This document shows positions 1 through 5,348 of a stretch of DNA of 8,312 bases, in pieces. Source of the stretch: Pseudomonadota bacterium. Its GTDB lineage: Bacteria > Pseudomonadota > Gammaproteobacteria > Burkholderiales > Eutrophovitaceae. A program made the position numbers and the translations under genes. Below the pieces are notes generated by a model. The model saw only the letters and a program-made list of their open reading frames with translations, had not been told where the DNA came from and ran no database searches. The stretch is from NCBI GenBank assembly GCA_002704665.1, contig PAHB01000039.1, positions 1 through 8,312 on the forward strand. The letters run 5' to 3'. Every line of letters begins with the position of its first letter. The first letter of the stretch is position 1.

Positions 1-533
1 TCATCTAAAAAAATAACGCTTGTAGGTTCAACGCCCACTTCAGTACATGCATGCCGATAAAAAGCAGCCTCTGGTTTGCGAACTCCAATTTTAGATGATT
101 CAATTACATGGTGGAAAATTTGGTGAATTTTTTTGTGGTTGGCGGTTTCACTGTTAGAAGAAGTTGTACTTGATGGCTTTATATTGTTAGTTAGACACGC
201 AGTGATATATTTTTTCTTGCATCTTTTTACTAAAGAAACCATTTGTGGTCGGATACACCCATTAAGTAATTGAATAATTTTCTTTCCTGCAATTTTATAT
301 CCAAGTTTCTCGCTTTCAAGTGAGAAAAGTTGATCAAATTGTTCCAAATTAATCTGATTTTTTTCAAATTGAGCCCAAGCGTTTTCATTTGGATTAATAC
401 TATTTACCTTTCTGATAAAGTCCAACGGAATCTTATTTCCTCTCTCAAATTGGTTGAAAGCTTCAAAAGGGCTGTCAGTAATTACGCCACCAAAATCAAA
501 AAAAATAGCTTTAACGGATGGTTGTATATTCAC
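1..533 (-). CDS. HAD-superfamily hydrolase, C-terminus cut by window edge
   Basis: This is the N-terminal 177 codons of a haloacid-dehalogenase-like hydrolase, probably a cytosolic phosphatase; the gene continues past base 1. I translated it by hand from the minus strand. It shows all four HAD motifs: motif I DFGGV (residues 13-17, D13 the presumed nucleophile), motif II LTNN (114-117), motif III with RKPE (152-155), and motif IV FLDD at the very edge (175-178, last codon incomplete). The DFGGV/RKPE/FLDD combination resembles the subfamily that includes the phosphatase domain of soluble epoxide hydrolase and ACAD10, where motif I has Gly in place of the second Asp. The start is GTG at 533, because an in-frame TAA lies two codons upstream and a GGAGG sits 9 nt before it. 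The substrate cannot be read from the sequence. The family call is firm; the exact function is unknown. Confidence 0.88.
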   Translation of the reverse strand, partial: MNIQPSVKAIFFDFGGVITDSPFEAFNQFERGNKIPLDFIRKVNSINPNENAWAQFEKNQINLEQFDQLFSLESEKLGYKIAGKKIIQLLNGCIRPQMVSLVKRCKKKYITACLTNNIKPSSTTSSNSETANHKKIHQIFHHVIESSKIGVRKPEAAFYRHACTEVGVEPTSVIFLD

Positions 534-684
534 TTTTTATAGCCTCCAAAGGTTTTTCGAAGTCGGCTGTGGCAAATTCGTCACCTAGGTTTCCGTGCAC
601 AGGATTAGGGGAATTGATAACAGAAACAAATATGACAATTACGAGAAAATTGCACGGTAGGCGCATCTTAGATAATTTTTTCAT
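511..684 (-). CDS. Possible 57-aa signal-peptide protein overlapping the HAD gene start
   Basis: This small ORF lies between the FNR and HAD genes. From the ATG at 684 it encodes 57 residues: a basic N-terminus (KKLSKMR), a hydrophobic core (about residues 9-23, LPCNFLVIVIFVSVI), then a polar tail that is acidic in the middle, with a possible signal-peptidase site near VHG (29-31). The reading frame extends to an earlier start at 726, but that codon overlaps a perfect TATAAT, so 684 is preferred. No Shine-Dalgarno is visible. The last 23 bases overlap the first codons of the HAD gene, which could couple their translation. I do not recognise a family. It may simply be the leader of the HAD transcript that happens to be open. 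Confidence 0.38.
   Translation of the reverse strand: MKKLSKMRLPCNFLVIVIFVSVINSPNPVHGNLGDEFATADFEKPLEAIKSEYTTIR
543..547 (-). promoter_or_regulatory. Shine-Dalgarno GGAGG for the HAD gene
   Basis: A perfect GGAGG on the minus strand lies 9 nt before the GTG at 533. It fixes a non-ATG start that the motif content alone could not decide. It sits inside the 3' end of the small upstream ORF, so translation of that ORF, if real, would run through the ribosome-binding site. Confidence 0.75.
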
Positions 685-717
685 TTTGTATTTTGACTTA
701 AGTCCACAAGATCCCTG

Positions 718-723
718 ATTATA
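718..723 (-). promoter_or_regulatory. Probable -10 box TATAAT upstream of small ORF and HAD gene
   Basis: A perfect TATAAT lies on the minus strand, 30 bases past the FNR stop codon. Transcription would begin near 711, giving a leader of roughly 27 nt to the ATG at 684 and about 180 nt to the HAD GTG. No good TTGACA-like -35 lies at the usual spacing, so the call rests on the -10 match and its position between genes. Confidence 0.4.
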
Positions 724-752
724 CACTCAATAAATCATGCCTCGAGAAGCTG

Positions 753-1574
753 TTAATCTACAAATGCTCTTTCAACCACGTAAGTCCCCGGCTCTCTATG
801 TGAACCCTCCTTGAAACCCATGTTATTAAGCATGCTCTTGGAATCACGAAGAAAATCCATGGATCCACACACCATTACACGATCAATTTTTGGATCTAAG
901 GGATTACCATCCAAGATATCAAATAGTCTGTTAGATTTTATGAGCTTCGTAATTCTACCCATTATTGGACTTTCTTCGCGAGTCGTTGTGGCTATATGCT
1001 TTAGTTTATTTTTAGCTTCGGAACCAACTAGCGGATCAGTGTACGTTGCTTCTGCAATGTCGTATCCATATGCCAGTTCTGCTTTTAGTCTACAGGTATG
1101 AGTAAGAATTACCGATTGGTAGTTTTCATATGTCTCTGGCTCCCTTATCAAAGAGGCAAAGGGTGCTATTCCTGTCCCAGTAGAAAGAAGGTAAAGATTT
1201 TTCCCAGGAATTAGAGTACTTAAAACAACAGTACCTGATGCTTTTTTTCGAATAAAAATTTCATCACCAACTTTTATTTTTTGAAGTCGGCTTGTTAATG
1301 GTCCATCTGGAACTTTGATAGAATAGAATTCTAGCTCTTCATCCCAAGTGGGACTCGTAATAGAATATGCTCTAAAAATTGGTTTCTGATTTCCCGGCAA
1401 CCCAATCATGACGAACTCACCAGCACGAAATCTGAGTGAGGAGGACCTACTTGTTCTGAATGAAAATAGTCGATCTGTATAATGTTTCACGTAGGTAATT
1501 TGTTCTGTCAACGCTCCATTTGGTGGAGTAGTTGAATTAATATTATTTGTCTCGAAATTATTTTTTGAACTCAT
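753..1574 (-). CDS. fpr: Ferredoxin/flavodoxin--NADP+ reductase
   Basis: This FAD enzyme moves electrons between NADP(H) and ferredoxin or flavodoxin in the cytosol. An N-terminal FAD-binding barrel carries RAYSITSP (residues 68-75; the RxYS flavin motif). An NADP-binding domain follows with STGTGIAPF (131-139) and MVCGS (234-238). The C-terminus ends ERAFVD, like the aromatic tail of bacterial subclass Fpr enzymes that stacks near the flavin. At 273 residues it is slightly longer than the usual 255-260. The excess is a polar, Asn/Thr-rich stretch of about 20 residues before the conserved core begins near 'LTEQITYV'. No internal Met precedes the core, so the ATG at 1574 is used although no Shine-Dalgarno is seen. 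It is divergent from the secreted-protein gene at 1633 across 58 bases. Possible roles are the oxidative response or supply of reduced flavodoxin. Confidence 0.95.
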   Translation of the reverse strand: MSSKNNFETNNINSTTPPNGALTEQITYVKHYTDRLFSFRTSRSSSLRFRAGEFVMIGLPGNQKPIFRAYSITSPTWDEELEFYSIKVPDGPLTSRLQKIKVGDEIFIRKKASGTVVLSTLIPGKNLYLLSTGTGIAPFASLIREPETYENYQSVILTHTCRLKAELAYGYDIAEATYTDPLVGSEAKNKLKHIATTTREESPIMGRITKLIKSNRLFDILDGNPLDPKIDRVMVCGSMDFLRDSKSMLNNMGFKEGSHREPGTYVVERAFVD

Positions 1575-1604
1575 GGTAGTAAGAAGTCATACAAAAAGCT
1601 GAAA

Positions 1605-1612
1605 GTTATAAA
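1605..1612. promoter_or_regulatory. Shared AT-rich -10-like element between divergent genes
   Basis: The 58-base gap between fpr and the secreted-protein gene contains GTTATAAA. Read on the plus strand it gives TATAAA (1607-1612), and on the minus strand TATAAC (1610-1605). Each is one base from TATAAT and suitably placed for its own gene. Neither has a recognisable -35, so this is only a candidate overlapping promoter pair. Confidence 0.25.
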
Positions 1613-1632
1613 GGCTTTTACAAAGTGTAATC

Positions 1633-2062
1633 GTGGCCCCGCGTATTGATCGTTTAATGGTATTATTTTGTGCTTTATTTTTTTTCCTGATACAGGTCCA
1701 TGCCGACGAACAAAATCCCGATATGGTTGTTTTTAAGTGCGCGTATGAAAATAAATCAGAAATAAAAGAAATTGCTTTTTACTTTAATAGTAACTCTCCT
1801 TGGGGATATTTTGATAACGGATACTACAAAATTTGTTAGCAATGCTTCTGATTTTATCACAGCACTTAAACTGAACGGTAAGGAATTGCAAGAATCAGCT
1901 TTTTATGATGCTCTAGAGGTAGAACTTTTTATCCTTCAATTATCCACAGGCTTTTTGTGGGCTTCGATTATACGAGAGTTTATGCAACCTTGTGGAATTG
2001 GTGTACAAGCATTTTCTTACCGAGCAAAATGTAAAGAAAGTCAGAATTTGGATATCGACTAG
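1633..2062 (+). pseudogene. Small secreted protein gene interrupted by a +1 frameshift
   Basis: Two overlapping ORFs read as one broken gene. The first (GTG at 1633 to TAG at 1837-1839) gives a signal peptide (basic MAPRIDR, hydrophobic MVLFCALFFFLIQ, AxA-like site VHA before DEQ) and then part of a globular domain (FKCAYEN, SPWGYFDNGYY). The second frame continues from about 1832 with VSNASDF... to the TAG at 2060-2062 and includes QPCGIG and AKC. The total span is 430 bases, exactly one more than 143 codons. Dropping one A from the AAAA run at 1828-1831 joins YYK to FVSNASDF and gives an intact 142-residue exported protein with three cysteines in its mature part. I do not recognise the family. 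It could be a true pseudogene or a homopolymer sequencing error. The GTG start has no clear Shine-Dalgarno. Confidence 0.66.
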
Positions 2063-2086
2063 AAAATTTTCTAGTAATAATACTAG
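2058..2086. repeat. Overlapping palindromes at the 3' end of the secreted-protein gene
   Basis: An 18-base perfect palindrome (ACTAGAAAA/TTTTCTAGT, 2058-2075) overlaps the stop codon of the broken secreted gene. Its right arm also begins a second inverted repeat, CTAGTA (2071-2076), loop ATAA, TACTAG (2081-2086). The middle CTAGTA can pair with only one side at a time, so two exclusive folds exist. This may help end transcription or protect the 3' end of the transcript. Confidence 0.5.
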
Positions 2087-2108
2087 CACCCAGTATAAAA
2101 GATGGGTG
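2087..2108. repeat. CACCCA/TGGGTG inverted repeat
   Basis: A six-base inverted repeat (CACCCA at 2087-2092, TGGGTG at 2103-2108) encloses a 10-base AT-rich loop. It lies between the overlapping palindromes and the GC-rich terminator stem, making three hairpins in a row. No regulator can be named. Confidence 0.4.
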
Positions 2109-2131
2109 TAAAAGAGGGGCTATGCCCCTCT
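2109..2131 (-). terminator. Intrinsic terminator for the 32-codon gene
   Basis: A perfect GC-rich stem AGAGGGGC, loop ATA, GCCCCTCT (2131-2113 read on the minus strand) is followed by a short T-run on that strand only. It lies 32 bases past the TAG of the tiny minus-strand gene. On the plus strand no T-run follows, so it is oriented for minus-strand transcription, though it might also slow plus-strand polymerase. The T-tract is short, so efficiency is uncertain. Confidence 0.6.
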
Positions 2132-2163
2132 CCGTGATTTGGTATTAAAGGTTTAGTTCTATC

Positions 2164-2262
2164 CTATCTCGACTTATAGGCTGCAATAAAAAATTTGTTC
2201 CAATCCTTAAGCAACTTATTTTTAACAGAACTTAACGCAAAATTGGCCTTATCACTAGACAT
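2164..2262 (-). CDS. Tiny basic protein, 32 residues
   Basis: This ORF has ATG at 2262 and TAG at 2164-2166. The product begins MSSDKANFALSSVKNK and ends in AYKSR. It is 32 residues long, lysine-rich with an aromatic centre (DWNKFF), and looks like one or two amphipathic helices with no signal peptide. Its reality is supported by context rather than homology. The ribosome-binding site is complementary to about 13 bases of the usual 16S rRNA 3' end with one G.U wobble, at ideal spacing. A GC-rich terminator stem follows the stop. It is divergent from the membrane-protein gene at 2364 and convergent with the broken secreted gene. I do not recognise a family. It could be a small membrane-surface or RNA-binding peptide; the alternative is a regulatory RNA that happens to carry an ORF. 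Confidence 0.6.
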   Translation of the reverse strand: MSSDKANFALSSVKNKLLKDWNKFFIAAYKSR

Positions 2263-2363
2263 TGGATCACCCCCTTTTTTTAAGTTAAAAATGTATTTTA
2301 CCAACTATAATATGTATGTACAGACTATATTTGAGAACTGCATAAAATTGTTATATTACGTTA
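2263..2363. other. Divergent intergenic region between tiny gene and membrane-protein gene
   Basis: This 101-base AT-rich gap carries control signals for two divergent genes. For the plus strand, TTGAGA (2331-2336) and TATTAC (2354-2359) are 17 bases apart, and an overlapping TATATT lies at 2352-2357. Both would start transcription at or next to the ATG at 2364, implying a leaderless message, which agrees with the lack of a Shine-Dalgarno there. For the minus strand I see only AT-rich -10-like stretches without a -35. Confidence 0.4.
2264..2276 (-). promoter_or_regulatory. Extended Shine-Dalgarno of the 32-codon gene
   Basis: On the minus strand AAGGGGGTGATCC lies one base before the ATG at 2262, placing the GGGGG core 7 nt upstream. 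It is the complement of the 16S rRNA tail GGATCACCTCCTT except for one position, where G can still wobble-pair with U. Such a long match is rare and suggests very strong translation initiation. Confidence 0.65.
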
Positions 2364-2792
2364 ATGATTGATATATTTATTGGTTTCACGCTTACGGCAC
2401 TCGGGGCAATATTTTTTGTGTTTTTTGTGTTTTTGGGTACCAGCGTATTTATTCTCGCTTTATTTTTTAGTATTATCGGAATAATCGGTTGGTTTCTTCT
2501 GGCAAATATTGTCGAGGTAATTGTAATATCAATTCTTGTTGTAATAACACAATTTTCCTTCTTGGCGTATGATATTTTCAAATATTTCAAACTCAAATCG
2601 TTTTGGCACCTTAGAGGATATCACCTCACTACTTACGTTAAAGAAAATAGAAAGTTTTCAAAGTACTTTGCATTTCGCCTGATTATAATTGCTCTGGTTA
2701 TATATTCGGCTCATTATGCCTACTATAAAAACCATACACCTACGAAAAGCCAGATTAACGGTGTTGAAAATATTTTAATAAAAGAAATTTGA
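2364..2792 (+). CDS. Small integral membrane protein, about four helices
   Basis: The product is 142 residues. It has two closely spaced hydrophobic helices at about 4-24 and 26-46, a third at 48-70, a basic loop (KYFKLKSFWHLRGYH and on to KENRKFSKY), a fourth helix at about 102-121, and a polar tail rich in Lys, Thr and Asn. The long basic loop suggests it lies on the cytoplasmic side. There are no catalytic motifs, cysteines or transporter signatures, and I do not recognise the family. The ATG at 2364 has no Shine-Dalgarno. A promoter placed right at the start codon suggests leaderless translation. It converges on the secreted-protein gene at 2812, with a perfect palindrome in the 19-base gap. 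That it is a membrane protein is clear; its role is unknown. Confidence 0.72.
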   Translation: MIDIFIGFTLTALGAIFFVFFVFLGTSVFILALFFSIIGIIGWFLLANIVEVIVISILVVITQFSFLAYDIFKYFKLKSFWHLRGYHLTTYVKENRKFSKYFAFRLIIIALVIYSAHYAYYKNHTPTKSQINGVENILIKEI

Positions 2793-2795
2793 GTC

Positions 2796-2810
2796 TGACT
2801 TGCCAAGTCA
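2796..2810. terminator. Perfect palindrome between convergent genes
   Basis: TGACTTG (2796-2802), centre C, CAAGTCA (2804-2810) fills nearly the whole 19-base gap between the stop codons of the membrane-protein gene and the secreted-protein gene. As a hairpin it would be a 6-base stem with a GCC loop, identical on both strands. No T-run follows on either side, so it is a weak bidirectional terminator or a protein site. Confidence 0.4.
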
Positions 2811-2811
2811 T

Positions 2812-3252
2812 CTAGGGACCAAATAAAATGTTTAACGGGCATTTAGTGACAAAAGGAATTATTCCATCCTTTAAATACCATCTACACCAATTTAGCGAAT
2901 ACTGAATTTTTGTAACTACTATATTTTCCTCAGGTAAGGCATTTGAAAAATAGGTCCCATTCTCTATTCCAAAATTCCAATTTCCCTCTTCACATCGCCA
3001 ATTCTTAATAGTTTCTATAAGACATGTTTTATGTATTTGTTTATTGTTTAAAACGCGAACGACCATATGGGACCCTTCAATTGTATATTTTTTCGGCAGA
3101 ATATTTGAATAACGAATTCCATCTTGCGGTCTGAATTCTGAAATATCTGATAATTGATATAGCGTAAAACTGTTAGCGTGTTCGTCGTCGATAGATAACG
3201 AGTAAGCAACGAAAAAAAGAAAAAGCGGAAAGAAACAAAATATTTTATTCAA
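2812..3252 (-). CDS. Small secreted protein with four cysteines
   Basis: The product is 146 residues. An N-terminal signal peptide (MNKIFCFFPLFLFFVAYSLS, residues 1-20) predicts export through Sec. The mature part has four cysteines: C77, C87, C123 and C138. C77 and C87 frame a Trp-rich stretch (IKNWRCEEGNW) and C123 sits in WCRWYLKDG, so two disulfides in an oxidised compartment are plausible. There is no lipobox, since no Cys sits at the cleavage site, and no enzyme motif. I do not recognise the family. The start is TTG at 3252, only 8 bases after the stop of the upstream acetyltransferase gene; no other start precedes M63, and no clear Shine-Dalgarno is seen, so translational coupling is likely. 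It is the last gene of a three-gene operon. Confidence 0.7.
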   Translation of the reverse strand: MNKIFCFFPLFLFFVAYSLSIDDEHANSFTLYQLSDISEFRPQDGIRYSNILPKKYTIEGSHMVVRVLNNKQIHKTCLIETIKNWRCEEGNWNFGIENGTYFSNALPEENIVVTKIQYSLNWCRWYLKDGIIPFVTKCPLNILFGP

Positions 3253-3260
3253 TGGTTTAG

Positions 3261-3899
3261 TCAGTTATGAGTTGGTTGTAAATTAAGGGCCATACGCATC
3301 ATTGTGGGTACGTTATTTTGCTTTGGTATAGGCGCTGAAGAACGAACAACACATTTAAAGCCAAAAGATTCATAAAACCTCACGGCACTGTAAGTTGAAA
3401 TAACGTCTAAGTGAATTTTATGTATACCAAACTTTCTAGCTTTTTTAATGGCGCTATTTATTAACATTCTCCCGACACCCCTTCGTTGCTCCCCACTTAG
3501 CACTGACAGCGTCAGCACGTAATAGACATTATTAGGAATAAAGGGAGTTAGATAGCTGCATTCTTTCGACCGCTTACTGATAACCTCCAAATCATCTTTC
3601 GGTATTTTTTTCCATATGGGGTGCATTGCTTGTCGCCTGCTCTTAAATTCTTCGCCACGGAAACCTATTTCAATACCAATTAACTTGTCGTCCTTGATTG
3701 CCAGTGTAGCATTTTGATATTCAAATAGGGAATGTGGTAGTAACCATGATTGACTTATTGCTGTGAAACAATTCTTCTTCGATATAAATTGATAGTTATA
3801 AAGTTCAGTGCCAGTTTGATAGATCAGTTCTGTTATGGTCTCTGTGTATTTCGAGAAAATTACTTCTTTTGCTTCTTTCAGAACAATAAATCTTTGCAA
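3261..3899 (-). CDS. GNAT-family N-acetyltransferase (212 aa)
   Basis: This is a cytosolic acyl-CoA-dependent transferase of the GNAT fold. The acetyl-CoA pyrophosphate loop is QRRGVGR (138-144), after strand YYVLTLSVL (126-134). Motif B follows as KIHLDVISTYSAVRFYESFGF, where residues SAVRFYESFGF are the usual helix near the C-terminus. The N-terminal 120 residues are less conserved, which is longer than in minimal GNATs and probably shapes the acceptor pocket. The acceptor is not predictable. The start is TTG at 3899, supported by a GGAG 7 nt upstream that lies in the last codons of the preceding acetyltransferase; only 4 bases separate the two genes. It is not close to that neighbour in sequence, so the pair does not look like a recent tandem duplication. 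Confidence 0.88.
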   Translation of the reverse strand: MQRFIVLKEAKEVIFSKYTETITELIYQTGTELYNYQFISKKNCFTAISQSWLLPHSLFEYQNATLAIKDDKLIGIEIGFRGEEFKSRRQAMHPIWKKIPKDDLEVISKRSKECSYLTPFIPNNVYYVLTLSVLSGEQRRGVGRMLINSAIKKARKFGIHKIHLDVISTYSAVRFYESFGFKCVVRSSAPIPKQNNVPTMMRMALNLQPTHN

Positions 3900-3903
3900 T
3901 TTA

Positions 3904-4380
3904 TTACTCCATCAAAGAGGTTGTAATTGTTAATTCCATAAGTAAATTTCCACGTTGATATTTCGGATGAGATCCACGATGAATTATTTTAAACCCTAAA
4001 CTAAGGTAAAGACCGATTGCTTTGTCTAGTTTAGTATTAGTTACTATGAAAATTTTTTGTGCTCCTTGTGATTGCGCTTTTTCTATTAATCGGCTGGCGA
4101 TTATTCTTCCTATTCCTTGGCTTTGATATTGATCATTTACTGCCATTTTTATCAACTCCCATTTACAGCCGCTTTTGATAATTGCCCCAGTTCCTACTAC
4201 CTCTCCCTTTGATTCAGCAAACAATATGAAACCAGGTTTGCGAATTATCTCTGCTTCTGGGTCATCAAATATTCTTTGATCGACTGGTTCAATATCAAAG
4301 TATTTTATAAGCCACTCTTTATTTAGTCGTTCAAAATGTTTTGCCAAATGGGGCGCATAATCTAATATTTTAATATCCAT
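3904..4380 (-). CDS. GNAT-family N-acetyltransferase (158 aa)
   Basis: This is the first gene of the operon. It is a compact single-domain GNAT of typical length. The N-terminus LNKEWLIKYFDIEP and the 'FAESKGEVVGTGAIIK' strand pair are typical of a common bacterial subgroup. The acetyl-CoA loop is QSQGIGR (86-92) after KMAV. Near the C-terminus, TNTKLDKAIGLYLSLGFK supplies motif B, with Leu-Ser where YxxxGF is usual. The substrate is unknown; relatives are only annotated as GNAT. The ATG at 4380 has no Shine-Dalgarno, but a perfect TATAAT 8-13 bases upstream would place the transcription start at or beside the ATG, consistent with a leaderless transcript. It is divergent from the FkbM gene at 4444. 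Confidence 0.88.
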   Translation of the reverse strand: MDIKILDYAPHLAKHFERLNKEWLIKYFDIEPVDQRIFDDPEAEIIRKPGFILFAESKGEVVGTGAIIKSGCKWELIKMAVNDQYQSQGIGRIIASRLIEKAQSQGAQKIFIVTNTKLDKAIGLYLSLGFKIIHRGSHPKYQRGNLLMELTITTSLME

Positions 4381-4387
4381 ATCATAT

Positions 4388-4393
4388 ATTATA
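4388..4393 (-). promoter_or_regulatory. -10 box of the GNAT operon, likely leaderless start
   Basis: A perfect TATAAT on the minus strand has its last base 7 nt from position 4381, so the first transcribed base would be at or one base before the ATG at 4380. No TTGACA-like -35 sits at 16-18 bases. It is the only promoter candidate for the three-gene operon in the 63-base divergent gap. Confidence 0.5.
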
Positions 4394-4443
4394 GTATCAA
4401 ATAACTTTACCCACAGACCGAATCAGCATGCGAAAGGTGCAAC

Positions 4444-5331
4444 GTGAAAATTACAAAAATTGAATTCAAGCATACGATAAACCTTGCCTATGATGCTGAA
4501 ACAGACCGTTATACATATGAAAATAAAGATAAAAGTTTTAGTCTAATCCTTGATGAAGAAAAACAAAATCATAAAACTATTGATAATTGGCTTAAAACAG
4601 GGTTGTTATATGAAAGTGACGTATCAGGCTTACTTTGTAAGCTTTTAAAACCTAACGATATTGCGGTAGATGTTGGTGCAAATATCGGATTTCACACTTT
4701 TTTAATGTCAGCACTTGTAGAAAGTACAGGTAGAGTATACGCGTATGAGCCAGCGCTAGAGTCGATTAGAGAACTTGAGCAAAATAAAATTTTGAATAAG
4801 GCCCTGAATGTTACGATAAACCAAAAGCTTTTAGGTGAGCGACATGGGGACAAGGTCGATTTTCATTTTTCGCAGCAAGATAGTGGTACATCCTACGCTA
4901 TCCGCACTAAAGATAAGCCCGAGTTGGGGTGGGAGAAAATGATGACATATTCTCTTAATGATGAATTAAAAAGTCAAACAAATATTAAATTGATCAAGCT
5001 AGATGTGGAGGGATTTGAGGGTAATATTCTACGGGGAGCTGCCGATTTATTGGTCGGCAATAGGGTAAAATATTGGGTGGTCGAATACGCTCCGCACTGT
5101 CTTGCTAGAAATGGAGATAACTTGGAGGGTCTTAGGAGTTTTATGGCCGATTTTGGTTTGGAAATGTTTGTATTGGATGCTCAAGGGGGGTTCCCTAAGC
5201 TTTTGCCAGAGGGCTTGGTTTTAGTTACCCGATTCATTCCTAACTTGTTATTTGCAAAAAAGGATGAGCTTGTAAAAGATTGGGTTATGGATGATGTGTC
5301 TAAGTTTGTCTCTCCTCCATCAATGTGGTAA
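4444..5331 (+). CDS. FkbM-family SAM-dependent methyltransferase
   Basis: This is a class I methyltransferase, probably an O-methyltransferase acting on a small molecule or glycan. The SAM-binding motif I is DVGANIGFHT (76-85). The acidic ribose contact is the E of YEP (101-103). The diagnostic FkbM segment LDVEGFEG (186-193) is followed by NILRGAADLL. At 295 residues it is slightly longer than a bare FkbM domain, with an N-terminal extension of about 55 residues and a C-terminal part that mentions no second domain. The start is GTG at 4444, preceded by AAAGGTG at a suitable distance; no earlier start is better. FkbM proteins often occur in polysaccharide or secondary-metabolite clusters, but no glycosyltransferase lies here. 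It is convergent with the SDR gene, 13 bases away. Confidence 0.9.
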   Translation: MKITKIEFKHTINLAYDAETDRYTYENKDKSFSLILDEEKQNHKTIDNWLKTGLLYESDVSGLLCKLLKPNDIAVDVGANIGFHTFLMSALVESTGRVYAYEPALESIRELEQNKILNKALNVTINQKLLGERHGDKVDFHFSQQDSGTSYAIRTKDKPELGWEKMMTYSLNDELKSQTNIKLIKLDVEGFEGNILRGAADLLVGNRVKYWVVEYAPHCLARNGDNLEGLRSFMADFGLEMFVLDAQGGFPKLLPEGLVLVTRFIPNLLFAKKDELVKDWVMDDVSKFVSPPSMW

Positions 5332-5348
5332 GTGAAAAATATTTTCAC
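5332..5348. terminator. GTGAAAA/TTTTCAC hairpin between convergent genes
   Basis: A seven-base inverted repeat with a three-base loop starts directly after the FkbM stop codon and overlaps the stop codon of the convergent SDR gene. Its A- and T-rich arms could give a bidirectional terminator-like hairpin, although the stem is AT-rich and no long T-run follows on either strand. Confidence 0.4.

Noticed and set aside
330..542. Plus-strand 70-codon ORF
   Set aside because: It lies antisense to the HAD gene, whose motifs DFGGV, LTNN, RKPE and FLDD and GGAGG ribosome site are clear.
518..718. Plus-strand 66-codon ORF opposite the small signal-peptide ORF
   Set aside because: No ribosome-binding site or signal features; a mirror of the minus-strand region.
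811..1101. Plus-strand 96-codon ORF
   Set aside because: It lies wholly antisense to fpr, which has full family motifs.
1828..1839. Programmed +1 frameshift in the secreted-protein gene
   Set aside because: No known +1 slippery signal or stimulating structure is visible next to the AAAATTT stretch; a simple base insertion or sequencing error explains it better.
2351..2596. Minus-strand 81-codon ORF
   Set aside because: It lies antisense to the hydrophobic membrane-protein gene; its Ile/Thr/Lys-rich composition is the expected mirror of hydrophobic codons.
1633..3252. Homology between the two small secreted proteins (1633-2062 and 2812-3252)
   Set aside because: Both have signal peptides and similar length, but cysteine spacing and Trp motifs do not align by eye.
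3261..4380. GNAT toxin-antitoxin module
   Set aside because: GNAT toxins pair with a small ribbon-helix-helix antitoxin directly upstream; here the partner genes are another GNAT and a secreted protein.
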